10,083 nucleotides of DNA from contig CAIJZF010000420.1 in the NCBI GenBank assembly GCA_903825095.1, positions 1-10,083 of the forward strand, read 5' to 3'. The stretch comes from an uncultured Bacteroidota bacterium. GTDB lineage: Bacteria > Bacteroidota > Bacteroidia > Chitinophagales > Chitinophagaceae. The notes below the pieces were generated by a model. The model saw only the letters and a list, made by a program, of their open reading frames with translations, was not told the DNA's origin and searched no databases. Position 1 is the first letter of the stretch. The number at the start of each line of letters is the position of its first letter. The position numbers and the translations under genes are program-made. Of the stretch, positions 1 to 8,364 are shown one piece after another.

Positions 1-623
1 GGTTTGAAAATATTTTCCTTTAAAAAAACAGCAAAATCTTGTCCACTTACTTTTTCTACAATGAGTGCTAAGATGGCATAACCGGTATTACTATATTTAT
101 AGTTAGTGCCTGCTGGGAAATAAAGTGAATCTGCCAAGTACATTAACTGTAAGCAATTGGTATCATGCAATTGTTTTTGTTGGGTAGATGGCATGAGGTC
201 TTCGTAGTCTATCAAGCCTGAACTATGGGTAAGTAAGTGTTTAATTTTTATTTTTTTACCATAAGCTGGAAAACTAGAAAAATATTTTGTCAGGGGATCC
301 TCTAAAGAAATTTTATTGTTTTTAGCAAGTAACATAATAGACATGGCAGTAAACTGTTTTGTCACAGAAGCCAATCTAAAATTGGTGAAAGGATCTATCT
401 TTTCAAAACTGCTGAGTTCTTTTACGCCATAGCCTTTTTGAAAAACAATTTTATCGTTTTGAAATACCAGTACACTTGCACCAGGTTTTGAATCTGAATT
501 ATACTCCGACAAAATAGCATCTATTTTTCGCTCTTTTATTAATAAAGCACTTGGCTTGCAAGCGCCCAATAATAAAACACCTAAGGTGAAGACGACTATT
601 TTATGGAATAATTTTTGACTCAT
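1..623 (-). CDS. Serine hydrolase (class C beta-lactamase-like) lipoprotein, C-terminus missing
   Basis: This is the N-terminal 207 codons of a penicillin-binding-protein/class C beta-lactamase-fold hydrolase; the rest lies beyond the left edge. The start is the ATG at 623-621, which overlaps the TGA of the upstream sortilin-like gene as ATGA, so translation is probably coupled. A hydrophobic stretch (residues 9-20) ends in L-G-A-C, a lipobox with Cys22, so a lipoprotein is likely. The nucleophile motif S-V-T-K is at residues 86-89 (Ser86, Lys89), and the second motif Y-S-N is at 177-179, within YSNTGY. The family's HTSG-like segment is present as LLTHSSGL near 130-137. The third motif (KTG or HxG) would lie outside the window. 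Members include esterases, D-aminopeptidases, carboxypeptidases and beta-lactamases, so the substrate cannot be told. Antibiotic resistance is not implied. Family membership is seen directly; the role in peptide turnover is inferred from neighbours. Confidence 0.93.
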   Translation of the reverse strand, partial: MSQKLFHKIVVFTLGVLLLGACKPSALLIKERKIDAILSEYNSDSKPGASVLVFQNDKIVFQKGYGVKELSSFEKIDPFTNFRLASVTKQFTAMSIMLLAKNNKISLEDPLTKYFSSFPAYGKKIKIKHLLTHSSGLIDYEDLMPSTQQKQLHDTNCLQLMYLADSLYFPAGTNYKYSNTGYAILALIVEKVSGQDFAVFLKENIFK

Positions 624-3523
624 TTTTTTAATAAATTTTCTAATTCAGCCTGGGTTTCTTTTACTGCTTTTTCAGTTTGTGAAGTAGGCGCCATTTCTGT
701 ACTTTCTAAAATATTAAATAATCCTGTAAATTTTTGATAAATAGCTGGAAATTTATACATTGACTTTTTACGGCCTTCATAACATATCATGGATAAGTCG
801 TGTTGGCGTTGCCATTGTGCAGTTCCTGTTTTCACTCTAGGATCCATGGTGATGGTAATGGGTTGTTCCTGTGTTTGTCCGTTCGCTGTTAATCTTACTG
901 TATAATTACCTGGCATCACCCATGGTGCAGTAGCATCCGGCGGGGTATTATGTATAATGGCTGTCATAGGGTAGGCAGCTGGAGTATTCAATGGTGTATA
1001 TCTCATATCCCATAAAAAACGGTGGGCGCCTGCAGTGGCTGCTAATATTTGTTGAGGTCTAATCCAATACAAAGGAATATTTACTTCTGGTATAGTATAT
1101 AAAGTATCCTTACTTGTAAAGGTTCTAATAATATCTCCTTTCGCATTCATTATTTCTAATTTTACAGGACTGCTAGTATTACTATTTAAATAATAATCTA
1201 TCATGGCACCATCTGGAGGATTTTCACCCGCTGGCTCTTCAGGAGGAAGCGGCGTATCGGTATTCATATTCCATCTTACTCTCATTGCTTTTTGTGGTTT
1301 GAATAAAACGGTTTCTTTTGTTTTATTTAGATTGATTTGTCGAAGCGGTGTAATATTATCTAAAATCCAAAAACTACGACCATGTGTGCCAATGACTAAA
1401 TCATCATCTTTAATAACTAAATCACGAATAGAAGTAGCAGGCATATTTAATTTTAAGGACTGCCAGTTTTCACCAGCGTCTAAAGAAAAGTAAACTGCAT
1501 TTTCTGATCCTGCAAATAACAACCCTTTTCTTACTGCATCTTCTCTCACAGAATTAATGGGTTCGTTTGGTAAGCCGTTAATAATTTTTTTCCAGGTCGC
1601 TCCGCCGTCTGTTGTTTTATAAATATGAGGTGTCATGTCATCCACGCGTATTCTGTTAACGGCCACATAAGCGGTGTTTACATCAAACCTACTTGCATCA
1701 ATCATTGAAATTTTACTCCATGATGTAATAGATGCTGGTGTAATATTTTTCCAATGCTTACCTCCGTCTTTGGTGATATGAATAAGTCCATCATCGGTAC
1801 CTGCCCATAAAACATTTAAGTCTTGGTAAGAAGGAGCGAGTGAATATACTACGCCACGTTGACGCATTTTTTTAACCTCCTCTGTATTGTAAATGCCCAC
1901 ACTTGCAGGTATATCCCAGGTCTCACGGCTTAGATCGGGACTAATGGTTTCCCAACTTGATCCGCCATTGGTTGTTTTAAAAATTATATTTCCTGCAAAA
2001 AATAAAGTTTTATGATCAACGGGTGAAAATAAAACCGGAGCTGTTCTAATAAAACGAACCTTACCATTTCTTACTGGGTTAGGTGCAATATTTTGAACTT
2101 GCGCAGTGCGCTTATCATACTTTGTAATTTTTCCACCATAAATAATATTGGGATCTAATGGGTCTGCTGCAACATATCCATATTCTTCTACACCCACTGG
2201 ATGCCATTCTCTAAAAGTAATTCCACCATCATTAGAACGAGAAGCAATACCCACTGAACCACTTTCTTGTTGACCACCATAAACATTATAAGGAAAAGCA
2301 TTGTCTGTACTTACATGATAAAACTGAGCAGTAGCTTGGTTATACCAACTTGAATAAGTTTCACCACCATTCACTGTAATGGTACCACCTTGGTCTAAAC
2401 CTACTGCAATAATATTGGTATTATTTGGGTTAATCCAAAAGCGGTGATAGTCGTCTCCGCCTGGTGCACCTTTAATTCCTTCCCAAGTTTTTCCTCCATC
2501 TTTCGATCTCCACATTACTACATTCGCAGAATAAACAATGTCTTCATTTTTGGGATCGGCTTTTACTTCTGCAAAATCACTTCCTCTTCCCCATAATCTT
2601 CCATCGGAAGTTAACATATACCATGACTCCCCTCCATCATCACTTCTATAAATACCGCCTTTTTTCGCGGCATCAACAGTTGCATACATTCTATTTGAAT
2701 TGCTAGGTGCAATGGTAAAACCAATTCTTCCTAAACCATCTTCTTTGGTAGTTGGAAAACCTTTCGTTATTTTTTTCCAAGTACTTCCTCCATCCATTGA
2801 TTTATACAAGCCACTTGCTTCACCGTCCCATGCACCATTTTCCCAGGGGCCTTGTCTTGCAGCCCAAATAGTGGCAAATACAATATTGGTATGATTTGGA
2901 TCAATCAATACTTGCACAGCTCCTGTGTTTTCGTCTATATATAATACTTGTTCTAAAGTTTTACCACCATCCAAACTTCTATATACACCTCTTTCTTTAT
3001 TAGGACCATAAGGATGTCCAAGTGCAGCTACAAAAATTCTATTTTCATTTTTTGGGTCAATACTAATGCCACCAATTTGTTGTGCATCATGCAATCCCAT
3101 ATTAGACCAAGTTTTTCCTGCATCACTTGATTTATATAAACCATTTCCAATAGATAAATCGGGGCGTTGAATACCTTCACCACTTCCTACATAAATAACA
3201 TTTGAATTAGAAGGTGCTACGGCTACATCGCCCACTGAGCCTGTGTTTTCAGCATCAAAGATGGGTTTCCATGTATGACCATAGTCGGTGGTTTTCCATA
3301 CACCACCATTATTCACACCAATATAAAATACATTGGGCTGATCTGCAACACCAGAAATACCTACAGTTCTTCCGGCTCTATGTGGGCCAATCATTCTATA
3401 TTTTAAACCAGCTAGTTGTTCTGTACTTACTTGTGCATAAGTGGAACTTATAAATAGCCCAAAGATGAATAATTGTAAGAAGAAATAGCGCTTAGTTTTT
3501 AAACTAGAAAAAATGGATTTCAT
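620..3523 (-). CDS. Sortilin/VPS10-like Asp-box beta-propeller protein, secreted
   Basis: The protein has 967 residues. It starts at ATG 3523-3521 and has a Sec signal peptide with probable cleavage after Ala30 (STYA|QV). Twelve Asp-box-like motifs (S-x-D-x-G-x-T-W) can be read, near residues 77, 131, 182, 241, 293, 339, 383, 429, 516, 583, 636 and 679; those at 383 and 516 are degenerate, with Asn for Asp. This matches the WD40/YVTN/BNR-like 'sortilin N-terminal domain' proteins common in Bacteroidota, which fold as beta-propellers. After the last blade comes a conserved-looking GTHGRSFWILD segment (712-722), a proline-rich linker (about 757-770), beta-sandwich-like sequence (about 786-895) and a short helical tail. 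No catalytic residues can be assigned, and annotation as glycosyl hydrolase in this family rests only on Asp-box similarity. It lies 46 bases after the DUF5916 gene and overlaps the serine hydrolase gene by four bases, suggesting one transcript. The exact function is unknown. Confidence 0.93.
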   Translation of the reverse strand: MKSIFSSLKTKRYFFLQLFIFGLFISSTYAQVSTEQLAGLKYRMIGPHRAGRTVGISGVADQPNVFYIGVNNGGVWKTTDYGHTWKPIFDAENTGSVGDVAVAPSNSNVIYVGSGEGIQRPDLSIGNGLYKSSDAGKTWSNMGLHDAQQIGGISIDPKNENRIFVAALGHPYGPNKERGVYRSLDGGKTLEQVLYIDENTGAVQVLIDPNHTNIVFATIWAARQGPWENGAWDGEASGLYKSMDGGSTWKKITKGFPTTKEDGLGRIGFTIAPSNSNRMYATVDAAKKGGIYRSDDGGESWYMLTSDGRLWGRGSDFAEVKADPKNEDIVYSANVVMWRSKDGGKTWEGIKGAPGGDDYHRFWINPNNTNIIAVGLDQGGTITVNGGETYSSWYNQATAQFYHVSTDNAFPYNVYGGQQESGSVGIASRSNDGGITFREWHPVGVEEYGYVAADPLDPNIIYGGKITKYDKRTAQVQNIAPNPVRNGKVRFIRTAPVLFSPVDHKTLFFAGNIIFKTTNGGSSWETISPDLSRETWDIPASVGIYNTEEVKKMRQRGVVYSLAPSYQDLNVLWAGTDDGLIHITKDGGKHWKNITPASITSWSKISMIDASRFDVNTAYVAVNRIRVDDMTPHIYKTTDGGATWKKIINGLPNEPINSVREDAVRKGLLFAGSENAVYFSLDAGENWQSLKLNMPATSIRDLVIKDDDLVIGTHGRSFWILDNITPLRQINLNKTKETVLFKPQKAMRVRWNMNTDTPLPPEEPAGENPPDGAMIDYYLNSNTSSPVKLEIMNAKGDIIRTFTSKDTLYTIPEVNIPLYWIRPQQILAATAGAHRFLWDMRYTPLNTPAAYPMTAIIHNTPPDATAPWVMPGNYTVRLTANGQTQEQPITITMDPRVKTGTAQWQRQHDLSMICYEGRKKSMYKFPAIYQKFTGLFNILESTEMAPTSQTEKAVKETQAELENLLKK

Positions 3524-3569
3524 ATATTTAATTTAGGTACTTAAATATACAAAATATTGGAATGGATTT

Positions 3570-5768
3570 CTATTTATTCCACCAATAAGTAAATTTCAAT
3601 ACAACTGCTCTATTTTTAACAAATACAGGCCCGATATAGTAGTTGTCGGTATACACTATAAATAAATCAGAGACGGGTTTATAGCGCCATTGAAATCTGG
3701 TATTAAAGTTTATATTTTTTGTTTGCTCATTATATTGGTAGAAGGCCGTAAAAAATAGTTTGTCTGTCATGGTGATATCTACTTTAGGACCAATTAAGAA
3801 GAAATTATTTTTACCCCAGGGTTGTGGAAGTTCTATATGATTATAGGTAGCAGCAACATCAAAGTTTACATAAGGCTGAATACGATAACCAATATCGCCC
3901 GTAATACTTAATAATTTACCATCGGCATAATAGCCTCCTTTACGAACAGTTAAGTAATAAGTAAATTTATGTTGAGGTGCTGAAATCCAATCAAAGCCAA
4001 CAGTAGACCATTGATGTTTAGTGTGCGCTGCCAAGGTTTGCTTGCCTATTCTAGTGGGATCGAAGGCTGCCAATAATTCTACATAGTCGTTTTGAATAAC
4101 AGAGGCAATAGTGCTCTTGTCTCTAAATGTAATTAGGTAATTAAATAGTTTTGTATTGTCTGTTAAATTGAAATTTGAATTATAATAATAAGTAGTGGTG
4201 AATTGAGGGCCATAGCTTAAGATATTTCCACTTTTAGGAAAGTACAAGCGGGTAATGCTTGGCATAAACTTGATATAATTATTTCTTGGAATATAGCCCA
4301 CTTCTGCGTTGTAATTATTTCCCACAATTTCATGTTGCCATGAAACAATCCAATTTCTATTACTGTATTGTAAATTACCTGCGTTTAAATAATCGTTTCC
4401 AGATTTATTAGGCGTAAATGATTTTATTAAAATAGTTTTTCCTGTCCAAGGATTATTTTTTGGTGCTAAATTATATTCAAAACCAAAGTTTCTATTATAA
4501 GGATTACCCACTGCTGCAGCGGTGGTGGTTTGAGATGGATAATCAAAAGCAGTTTTATCAATATAGAATAATTCAATACTCGATTTTTTAAATAATTTTC
4601 TTTGTAAAGCAATGACTGAAAAATTTTGTGCTAAGAGTCCTGTATTTTTATCTTCACTAGTTTTCATATCCATAATACCAATACGCCAGTTCTTATCAAG
4701 TCTACCACTCATTCTAGCACCATAATCAATGTTGGTATTTAAGCCAATTCTTCTAGAGAAAAACGGACGTACATTTTCAAAACCTAGATTGGAAAATAGA
4801 TCTGCATTTTCTAAAAAGAATTGTCTTTTTTCTGGAAAAAATAATTCAAACCGACTTAGATTGCTTACTTGTCTATCTACTTCTACTTGAGAGAAATCTG
4901 GGTTCACTGTTAAATCTAAATTCAAAGAAGAAGACAAACTTATTTTTGCATCTAATCCATAAGCATTTCCATTAACTGATGCTTGATTAATTTTAGTACC
5001 ATCACTTGTAGCAAATTCTTTTGAAACACTAGATTTAAAATAAGGGATTAGTGAAAAATTATTTTGATGTGCTGGAAGAGGTGCATCCCAAACTAGTGAT
5101 CCAGTATAAGAAAGAGAAGCAGTGGGAAACTGTCTTGGAACCGGCGCCCAGCTTGACTTTTCTGTTGTTTTTAAATCGTTTCTACTAAAGTTCACACCCC
5201 ATTCTTGAACACCTGTTTTATATCGAATGGATTTAAATGGAATGGCTGCCTCCCAAACATATTTTTCTGCGTCATTGTAAATAGCAGAGGTCCATTTATT
5301 ATCCCAGTTTAAATCTACGCTACCTCCATCAAACATAGTACCATCCCATTGTGCACCCACAGCACTTGCACCAAAGGCAAATCCATTGGTTAAATCTCCA
5401 TAGGTATCCAAGAATAAAATAAAATTATCATTCTTACCAAAGTTCCAATCTCTTTTCAAAGACTCTACCATATCCACGCCATCGCCCACTTTGGTGCAAA
5501 TGGCAATAATGTATAAATTATTTTCATCGTAAGTCATTCTTACTTCAGTAGGCACTTTAGAAACACTGGTGTCCATAGGTAATACCATGGGAAATTTATC
5601 AACCGATTGCGCCTTTAACCAGGACTGCTCATTCATTAGGCCATCCACTTTAATAATGTCAGTTGCTTTATGAATATAATATTTAACGTTGGCGTTCTTT
5701 TTTTGTGCATTCGTTGTTTGAAAAACAAATAGTAGTAAAAATAAAAAGGGGAGTCGAAATAGTTTCAA
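3570..5768 (-). CDS. DUF5916 outer-membrane protein with N-terminal CBM9-like domain
   Basis: The protein has 732 residues. The start is the TTG at 5768-5766. An in-frame TAG lies 12 codons upstream with no ATG, GTG or TTG between, and the TTG immediately precedes a good signal peptide (KLFRLPF followed by a hydrophobic run, cleavage after Ala21), so the unusual start is well supported. Residues about 30-225 resemble carbohydrate-binding family 9-like domains (I-K-V-D-G-L-M-N-E-Q-S-W at 39-50). The remainder matches DUF5916: NPDFSQVEVD at 289-298, FFPEKRQFFLEN at 310-321, PFFSRRIGL at 335-343, then alternating aromatic beta-strands to the end, as in an outer-membrane barrel. The family is widespread in Bacteroidota but has no settled function; binding a sugar or peptide ligand at the outer membrane is inference. 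It is the first gene of the three-gene minus-strand run and is divergent from the M24 peptidase gene. Confidence 0.93.
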   Translation of the reverse strand: MKLFRLPFLFLLLFVFQTTNAQKKNANVKYYIHKATDIIKVDGLMNEQSWLKAQSVDKFPMVLPMDTSVSKVPTEVRMTYDENNLYIIAICTKVGDGVDMVESLKRDWNFGKNDNFILFLDTYGDLTNGFAFGASAVGAQWDGTMFDGGSVDLNWDNKWTSAIYNDAEKYVWEAAIPFKSIRYKTGVQEWGVNFSRNDLKTTEKSSWAPVPRQFPTASLSYTGSLVWDAPLPAHQNNFSLIPYFKSSVSKEFATSDGTKINQASVNGNAYGLDAKISLSSSLNLDLTVNPDFSQVEVDRQVSNLSRFELFFPEKRQFFLENADLFSNLGFENVRPFFSRRIGLNTNIDYGARMSGRLDKNWRIGIMDMKTSEDKNTGLLAQNFSVIALQRKLFKKSSIELFYIDKTAFDYPSQTTTAAAVGNPYNRNFGFEYNLAPKNNPWTGKTILIKSFTPNKSGNDYLNAGNLQYSNRNWIVSWQHEIVGNNYNAEVGYIPRNNYIKFMPSITRLYFPKSGNILSYGPQFTTTYYYNSNFNLTDNTKLFNYLITFRDKSTIASVIQNDYVELLAAFDPTRIGKQTLAAHTKHQWSTVGFDWISAPQHKFTYYLTVRKGGYYADGKLLSITGDIGYRIQPYVNFDVAATYNHIELPQPWGKNNFFLIGPKVDITMTDKLFFTAFYQYNEQTKNINFNTRFQWRYKPVSDLFIVYTDNYYIGPVFVKNRAVVLKFTYWWNK

Positions 5769-5897
5769 TGTGATCTGGTTTATAGTATGAATTGTTAAAG
5801 GCTAGCCTTATGATTGAAGCTTAAATTTAAAGTTTTTAGCTTATTAAAATGTAATATCTTTAATACCACTTATGTAAAACATTTAAAATTGTATACT
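5769..5897. promoter_or_regulatory. Divergent promoter region between DUF5916 and M24 genes, with a 12-base palindrome
   Basis: These 129 bases must carry the start signals for two divergent genes. A perfect 12-base palindrome, AAGGCTAGCCTT, lies at 5798-5809, 30 bases upstream of the DUF5916 start; it could be a dimeric-regulator site. On the plus strand TATCTTTA (5855-5862) is one base off the Bacteroidota -7 consensus TAnnTTTG and sits 35 bases before the M24 ATG. No convincing -33 box and no exact -7 box were found on either strand. The palindrome is seen directly; its regulatory role is a guess. Confidence 0.4.
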
Positions 5898-7190
5898 ATG
5901 TCAGTTAATAGAAGAAAGTTTTTAGCAGTATCGGCACTTACCGCAGGAAGTGTAGGAATGAGTAGTACTTTGTTTGGAAGAAAACTGAAAGAAACAGAGC
6001 CAGCAGAAGACTTGCCCGAAGCTATTCGTAGCCTAAGTCCTAAAGACAATGATATTGTACCTATAACGGTGGCGGAAAGAAAGTCAAGAATTGCCAAGGC
6101 ACAGGAATTAATGGCAATAAATAAAATGGATGCCATTTTTTTAGAGGGCACCACATCTTGCTATTATTATACAGGCATGCGATGGGGTCAAAGTGAAAGA
6201 ACTTTTGGCGTAGTGATTCCTGCCAAAGGCTCCTTAGTATATGTATGTCCAAAATTTGAAGAAGATAGAGCGAGAGAATTAATTTTACCAGCTTTTGGAG
6301 AAGAAGTTCGTTGTTGGGAAGAACATGAAAGCCCTTATGCAGTCATAGTAGGTATTGTAAAAGACAGAGGGGTTCAATATCGTAGTATTGGAATGGAAGA
6401 AAGGGTAAGATTTTTTATTGCCAATGGGGTAAAAAAAGAAGCCGCTGGTTTTGAAGTGGTAGATGCCACGCCTGTGACTGCTGGATGTAGAATGATTAAA
6501 TCACCTGCTGAAATTGCCCTGATGCAAAAAGCAAGTGATATTACGATTGAAGCCTATAAAGCAGCTTTCACCACCATTGTTCCAGGTATGTCACAAACAT
6601 TATTAAGTAATAATATTTCTGCAGCCTTTAGAAAATTAGGATTTAGTGGTGGCGCTTCTGTTCAAGTAGGCAAATATTCAGCGCTGCCTCATGGAAGTAT
6701 TACACCTCAAACTATTAAAGAAGGAGATATTGTAATGATTGATGGAGGCACAAGTTGTGAAGGGTATGCTTCTGATATTACTAGAACCATTGTAGCAGGC
6801 AAACCTACACAAAGACAAATTGATGTTTGGAATTTGGAAAAGAAAGCACAAGACGCTGCCTTTGCTGCTATTCAAATTGGCGCGCCTTGCGAACAAGTAG
6901 ATGCTGCTGCAAGAGCGGTTATTGAAAAAGGAGGCTTTAGTACTAATTATAAATTACCAGGACTTCCGCATAGAACAGGCCATGGTATTGGATTAGAAGG
7001 ACATGAGTGGACTAATTTTGTAAAAGGAAATACAACGCCTATTGCAGTAGGTATGTGTTTTAGCGATGAACCTACTATTTCTATTCCGGGAGAATTTGGT
7101 ATTAGATTAGAAGACTGCCTTTATATTGCTTCGGATGGTGCAAAGTTTTTCTCGAAACAAAGTATTTCGATTGAACAACCATTTGGATAA
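5898..7190 (+). CDS. Tat-exported M24 metallopeptidase (Xaa-Pro aminopeptidase-like)
   Basis: The protein has 430 residues from the ATG at 5898. An in-frame TTG at 5814 would add 28 residues, but it would bury the signal peptide: residues 4-9 (N-R-R-K-F-L) form a twin-arginine motif followed by a hydrophobic stretch (about 9-26). No clear AxA cleavage site is seen, so the protein may stay membrane-anchored. Residues about 57-190 are the creatinase-like N-terminal domain. The pita-bread catalytic domain follows, with a full set of metal ligands: Asp282 (MIDGG), Asp293 (SDITRT), His362 (GHGIGLEGHE), Glu391 (SDEP) and Glu405 (RLED). The accessory histidines His265 (LPHGS) and His369 are also present. 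The family removes N-terminal residues before proline or cleaves related dipeptides; exact specificity is not visible. Export of a folded, metal-loaded enzyme fits the Tat route. The gene stands alone on its strand and ends six bases before the convergent gene. Confidence 0.93.
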   Translation: MSVNRRKFLAVSALTAGSVGMSSTLFGRKLKETEPAEDLPEAIRSLSPKDNDIVPITVAERKSRIAKAQELMAINKMDAIFLEGTTSCYYYTGMRWGQSERTFGVVIPAKGSLVYVCPKFEEDRARELILPAFGEEVRCWEEHESPYAVIVGIVKDRGVQYRSIGMEERVRFFIANGVKKEAAGFEVVDATPVTAGCRMIKSPAEIALMQKASDITIEAYKAAFTTIVPGMSQTLLSNNISAAFRKLGFSGGASVQVGKYSALPHGSITPQTIKEGDIVMIDGGTSCEGYASDITRTIVAGKPTQRQIDVWNLEKKAQDAAFAAIQIGAPCEQVDAAARAVIEKGGFSTNYKLPGLPHRTGHGIGLEGHEWTNFVKGNTTPIAVGMCFSDEPTISIPGEFGIRLEDCLYIASDGAKFFSKQSISIEQPFG

Positions 7191-7220
7191 ATTATTTTAG
7201 TTGACTTTATTTAAAATAAT
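7191..7220. terminator. Possible AT-only hairpin between convergent genes
   Basis: ATTATTTTA (7191-7199) and TAAAATAAT (7212-7220) are exact reverse complements, giving a 9-base-pair stem with a 12-base loop. It starts right after the M24 stop codon and covers the stop codon of the convergent gene, so it could stop transcription from either side. The stem has no G-C pair and no clean T-run follows it on either strand, so in this AT-rich DNA it may be chance. Confidence 0.3.
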
Positions 7221-8363
7221 ATAAGCGCTAGGGGTTGCAGGCCGAGAGGGACTTGCTTGTGCAGTAGTTCCAGTCGCTGCGCTAATTATATTTTTTACAC
7301 TAAAATAAAGTTCTATATAATCGTTGGCACCTAGGTCCACCAAATAATTTCCTGAAAGCAAATTTTTTATACCACTTCCAGAAATATTAAAATTCGTGTT
7401 TGTATTTATATAAGCCGATCCATTTCTTCTAATCCAAACACTTGCCTCATCTACTCCAAGATCTGGTTTTATAATTTGTATTGCATAGTGAACAGAATAT
7501 ATGCCTGCATGCAGCACATTAATTTTAGTGAGCTGCCCACTCGTATTGGGTTGAACACTTATATTACTCACTAAGCCCTCATAAGCAAATTTTATAGCAG
7601 TGGCACTAGATACAGCGCTGGCAGCTTGTTTGGCGGTATCATAAAAACTGCCATAATCATATACAGGCGACACCAAAGACATATTATTAATTCTATTAGA
7701 TAGGCTAATGGTGTCTTTACTATTTAATTTTAAGTTAATACGGTTGCTTAAAGAAAGGGTATCTGCTTTTTTTAATTTATCATTAATAGCTGTTAGCGCT
7801 AAATTACTAATGGGCTTACTTGAATCGGGGGTATTATTTATTTTATCAATATTGTATAAAACTTTCACCTCTTTTAAATTATCTAGCCCTGTGCCACCTT
7901 GAGTGATGCCAATAATACCATTAATATTTTGAGCTCCCACATTATCGGCATAAAATGAAAAGGGCACATAGTTTATTTTTTGCGTGCCCATATAAATAAA
8001 AGATAAATCACCTACGGTATCTATTTCTATTTGTAAATATTTTTCTGCTTTTGACCAGTTAATATTTTCAAAGGGGCCTGCCGTTATAATTTTATTAGTT
8101 TCAGTAGCGCCTACCATGATGGTAAATAAACCAAGTACATTAGTGGTAATAGGCGTAATTTCTTGGTATTCACTTTTGCTTGAACTGGTATCGGCTTTAA
8201 TAGATATTCTAACATTGATAGATTTATTAGCAAGTATATAGCCATTATTATCTCTAGCAATGCCTTGAAAGTTAATGCCCTTATTGGTTTGCGCGAATGT
8301 ATAGTTTGTGATACTTCCTATTAAATAAGAACATAAAAAAATAAATAAATGAAATGCTTTCAT
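7197..8363 (-). CDS. Secreted tail-fibre-like surface protein with C-terminal C1q-like domain
   Basis: The protein has 388 residues. It starts at ATG 8363-8361, one base after the stop of the upstream gene. A Sec signal peptide ends near Ala24 (YTFA|Q). Three parts are visible. Residues about 28-142 match a Bacteroidota N-terminal module seen in collagen- or tail-fibre-like surface proteins (GINFQGIARDNNGYILANKS, then a TTNVLGLFTIMVG strand and an INYVPFSFYA ending). Residues about 146-230 are a stalk with a phage-tail-like GITQGGTG (152-159) and two copies of a DT[LI]SLSNRIN repeat (201-210, 217-226). Residues about 235-388 resemble the C1q/TNF-like jelly-roll tips of some phage and virus fibres: HAGIYSVHYAIQI, ASVWIRRNG (307-315), GANDYIELYFSV, and a closing proline/alanine-rich P-S-A-Y-I strand. 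By analogy it may form a trimeric surface fibre. Its binding partner is unknown; the domain assignments are from recalled family patterns. Confidence 0.8.
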   Translation of the reverse strand: MKAFHLFIFLCSYLIGSITNYTFAQTNKGINFQGIARDNNGYILANKSINVRISIKADTSSSKSEYQEITPITTNVLGLFTIMVGATETNKIITAGPFENINWSKAEKYLQIEIDTVGDLSFIYMGTQKINYVPFSFYADNVGAQNINGIIGITQGGTGLDNLKEVKVLYNIDKINNTPDSSKPISNLALTAINDKLKKADTLSLSNRINLKLNSKDTISLSNRINNMSLVSPVYDYGSFYDTAKQAASAVSSATAIKFAYEGLVSNISVQPNTSGQLTKINVLHAGIYSVHYAIQIIKPDLGVDEASVWIRRNGSAYINTNTNFNISGSGIKNLLSGNYLVDLGANDYIELYFSVKNIISAATGTTAQASPSRPATPSAYIILNKVN

Positions 8364-8364
8364 T

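Noticed and set aside
77..687. Assigning a glycosidase activity to the Asp-box protein (interval given in residues of the 620-3523 gene)
   Set aside because: Asp-boxes are structural and no catalytic pair can be identified from sequence alone.
1203..1493. Plus-strand reading frame of 96 codons
   Set aside because: It lies entirely inside the sortilin-like gene on the other strand and has no recognisable domain, so it is a shadow frame.
2700..3453. Two further plus-strand frames (2700-2894 and 3214-3453)
   Set aside because: Both are antisense to well-supported Asp-box repeats and show no family features.
5814..5897. N-terminal extension of the M24 peptidase from an in-frame TTG
   Set aside because: It adds 28 residues with no family similarity in front of a clear twin-arginine signal beginning at the ATG at 5898.
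5870..6896. Minus-strand frames inside the M24 gene
   Set aside because: They are antisense to a gene with a complete set of active-site motifs and have no domain of their own.
7708..7902. Plus-strand 64-codon frame inside the tail-fibre-like gene
   Set aside because: It is antisense to the repeat stalk; its hydrophobic look comes from the AT-rich complement.
7197..8363. Prophage remnant suggested by the tail-fibre-like protein
   Set aside because: No other phage gene, integrase or attachment repeat is present, and the protein has its own signal peptide and a Bacteroidota surface module.
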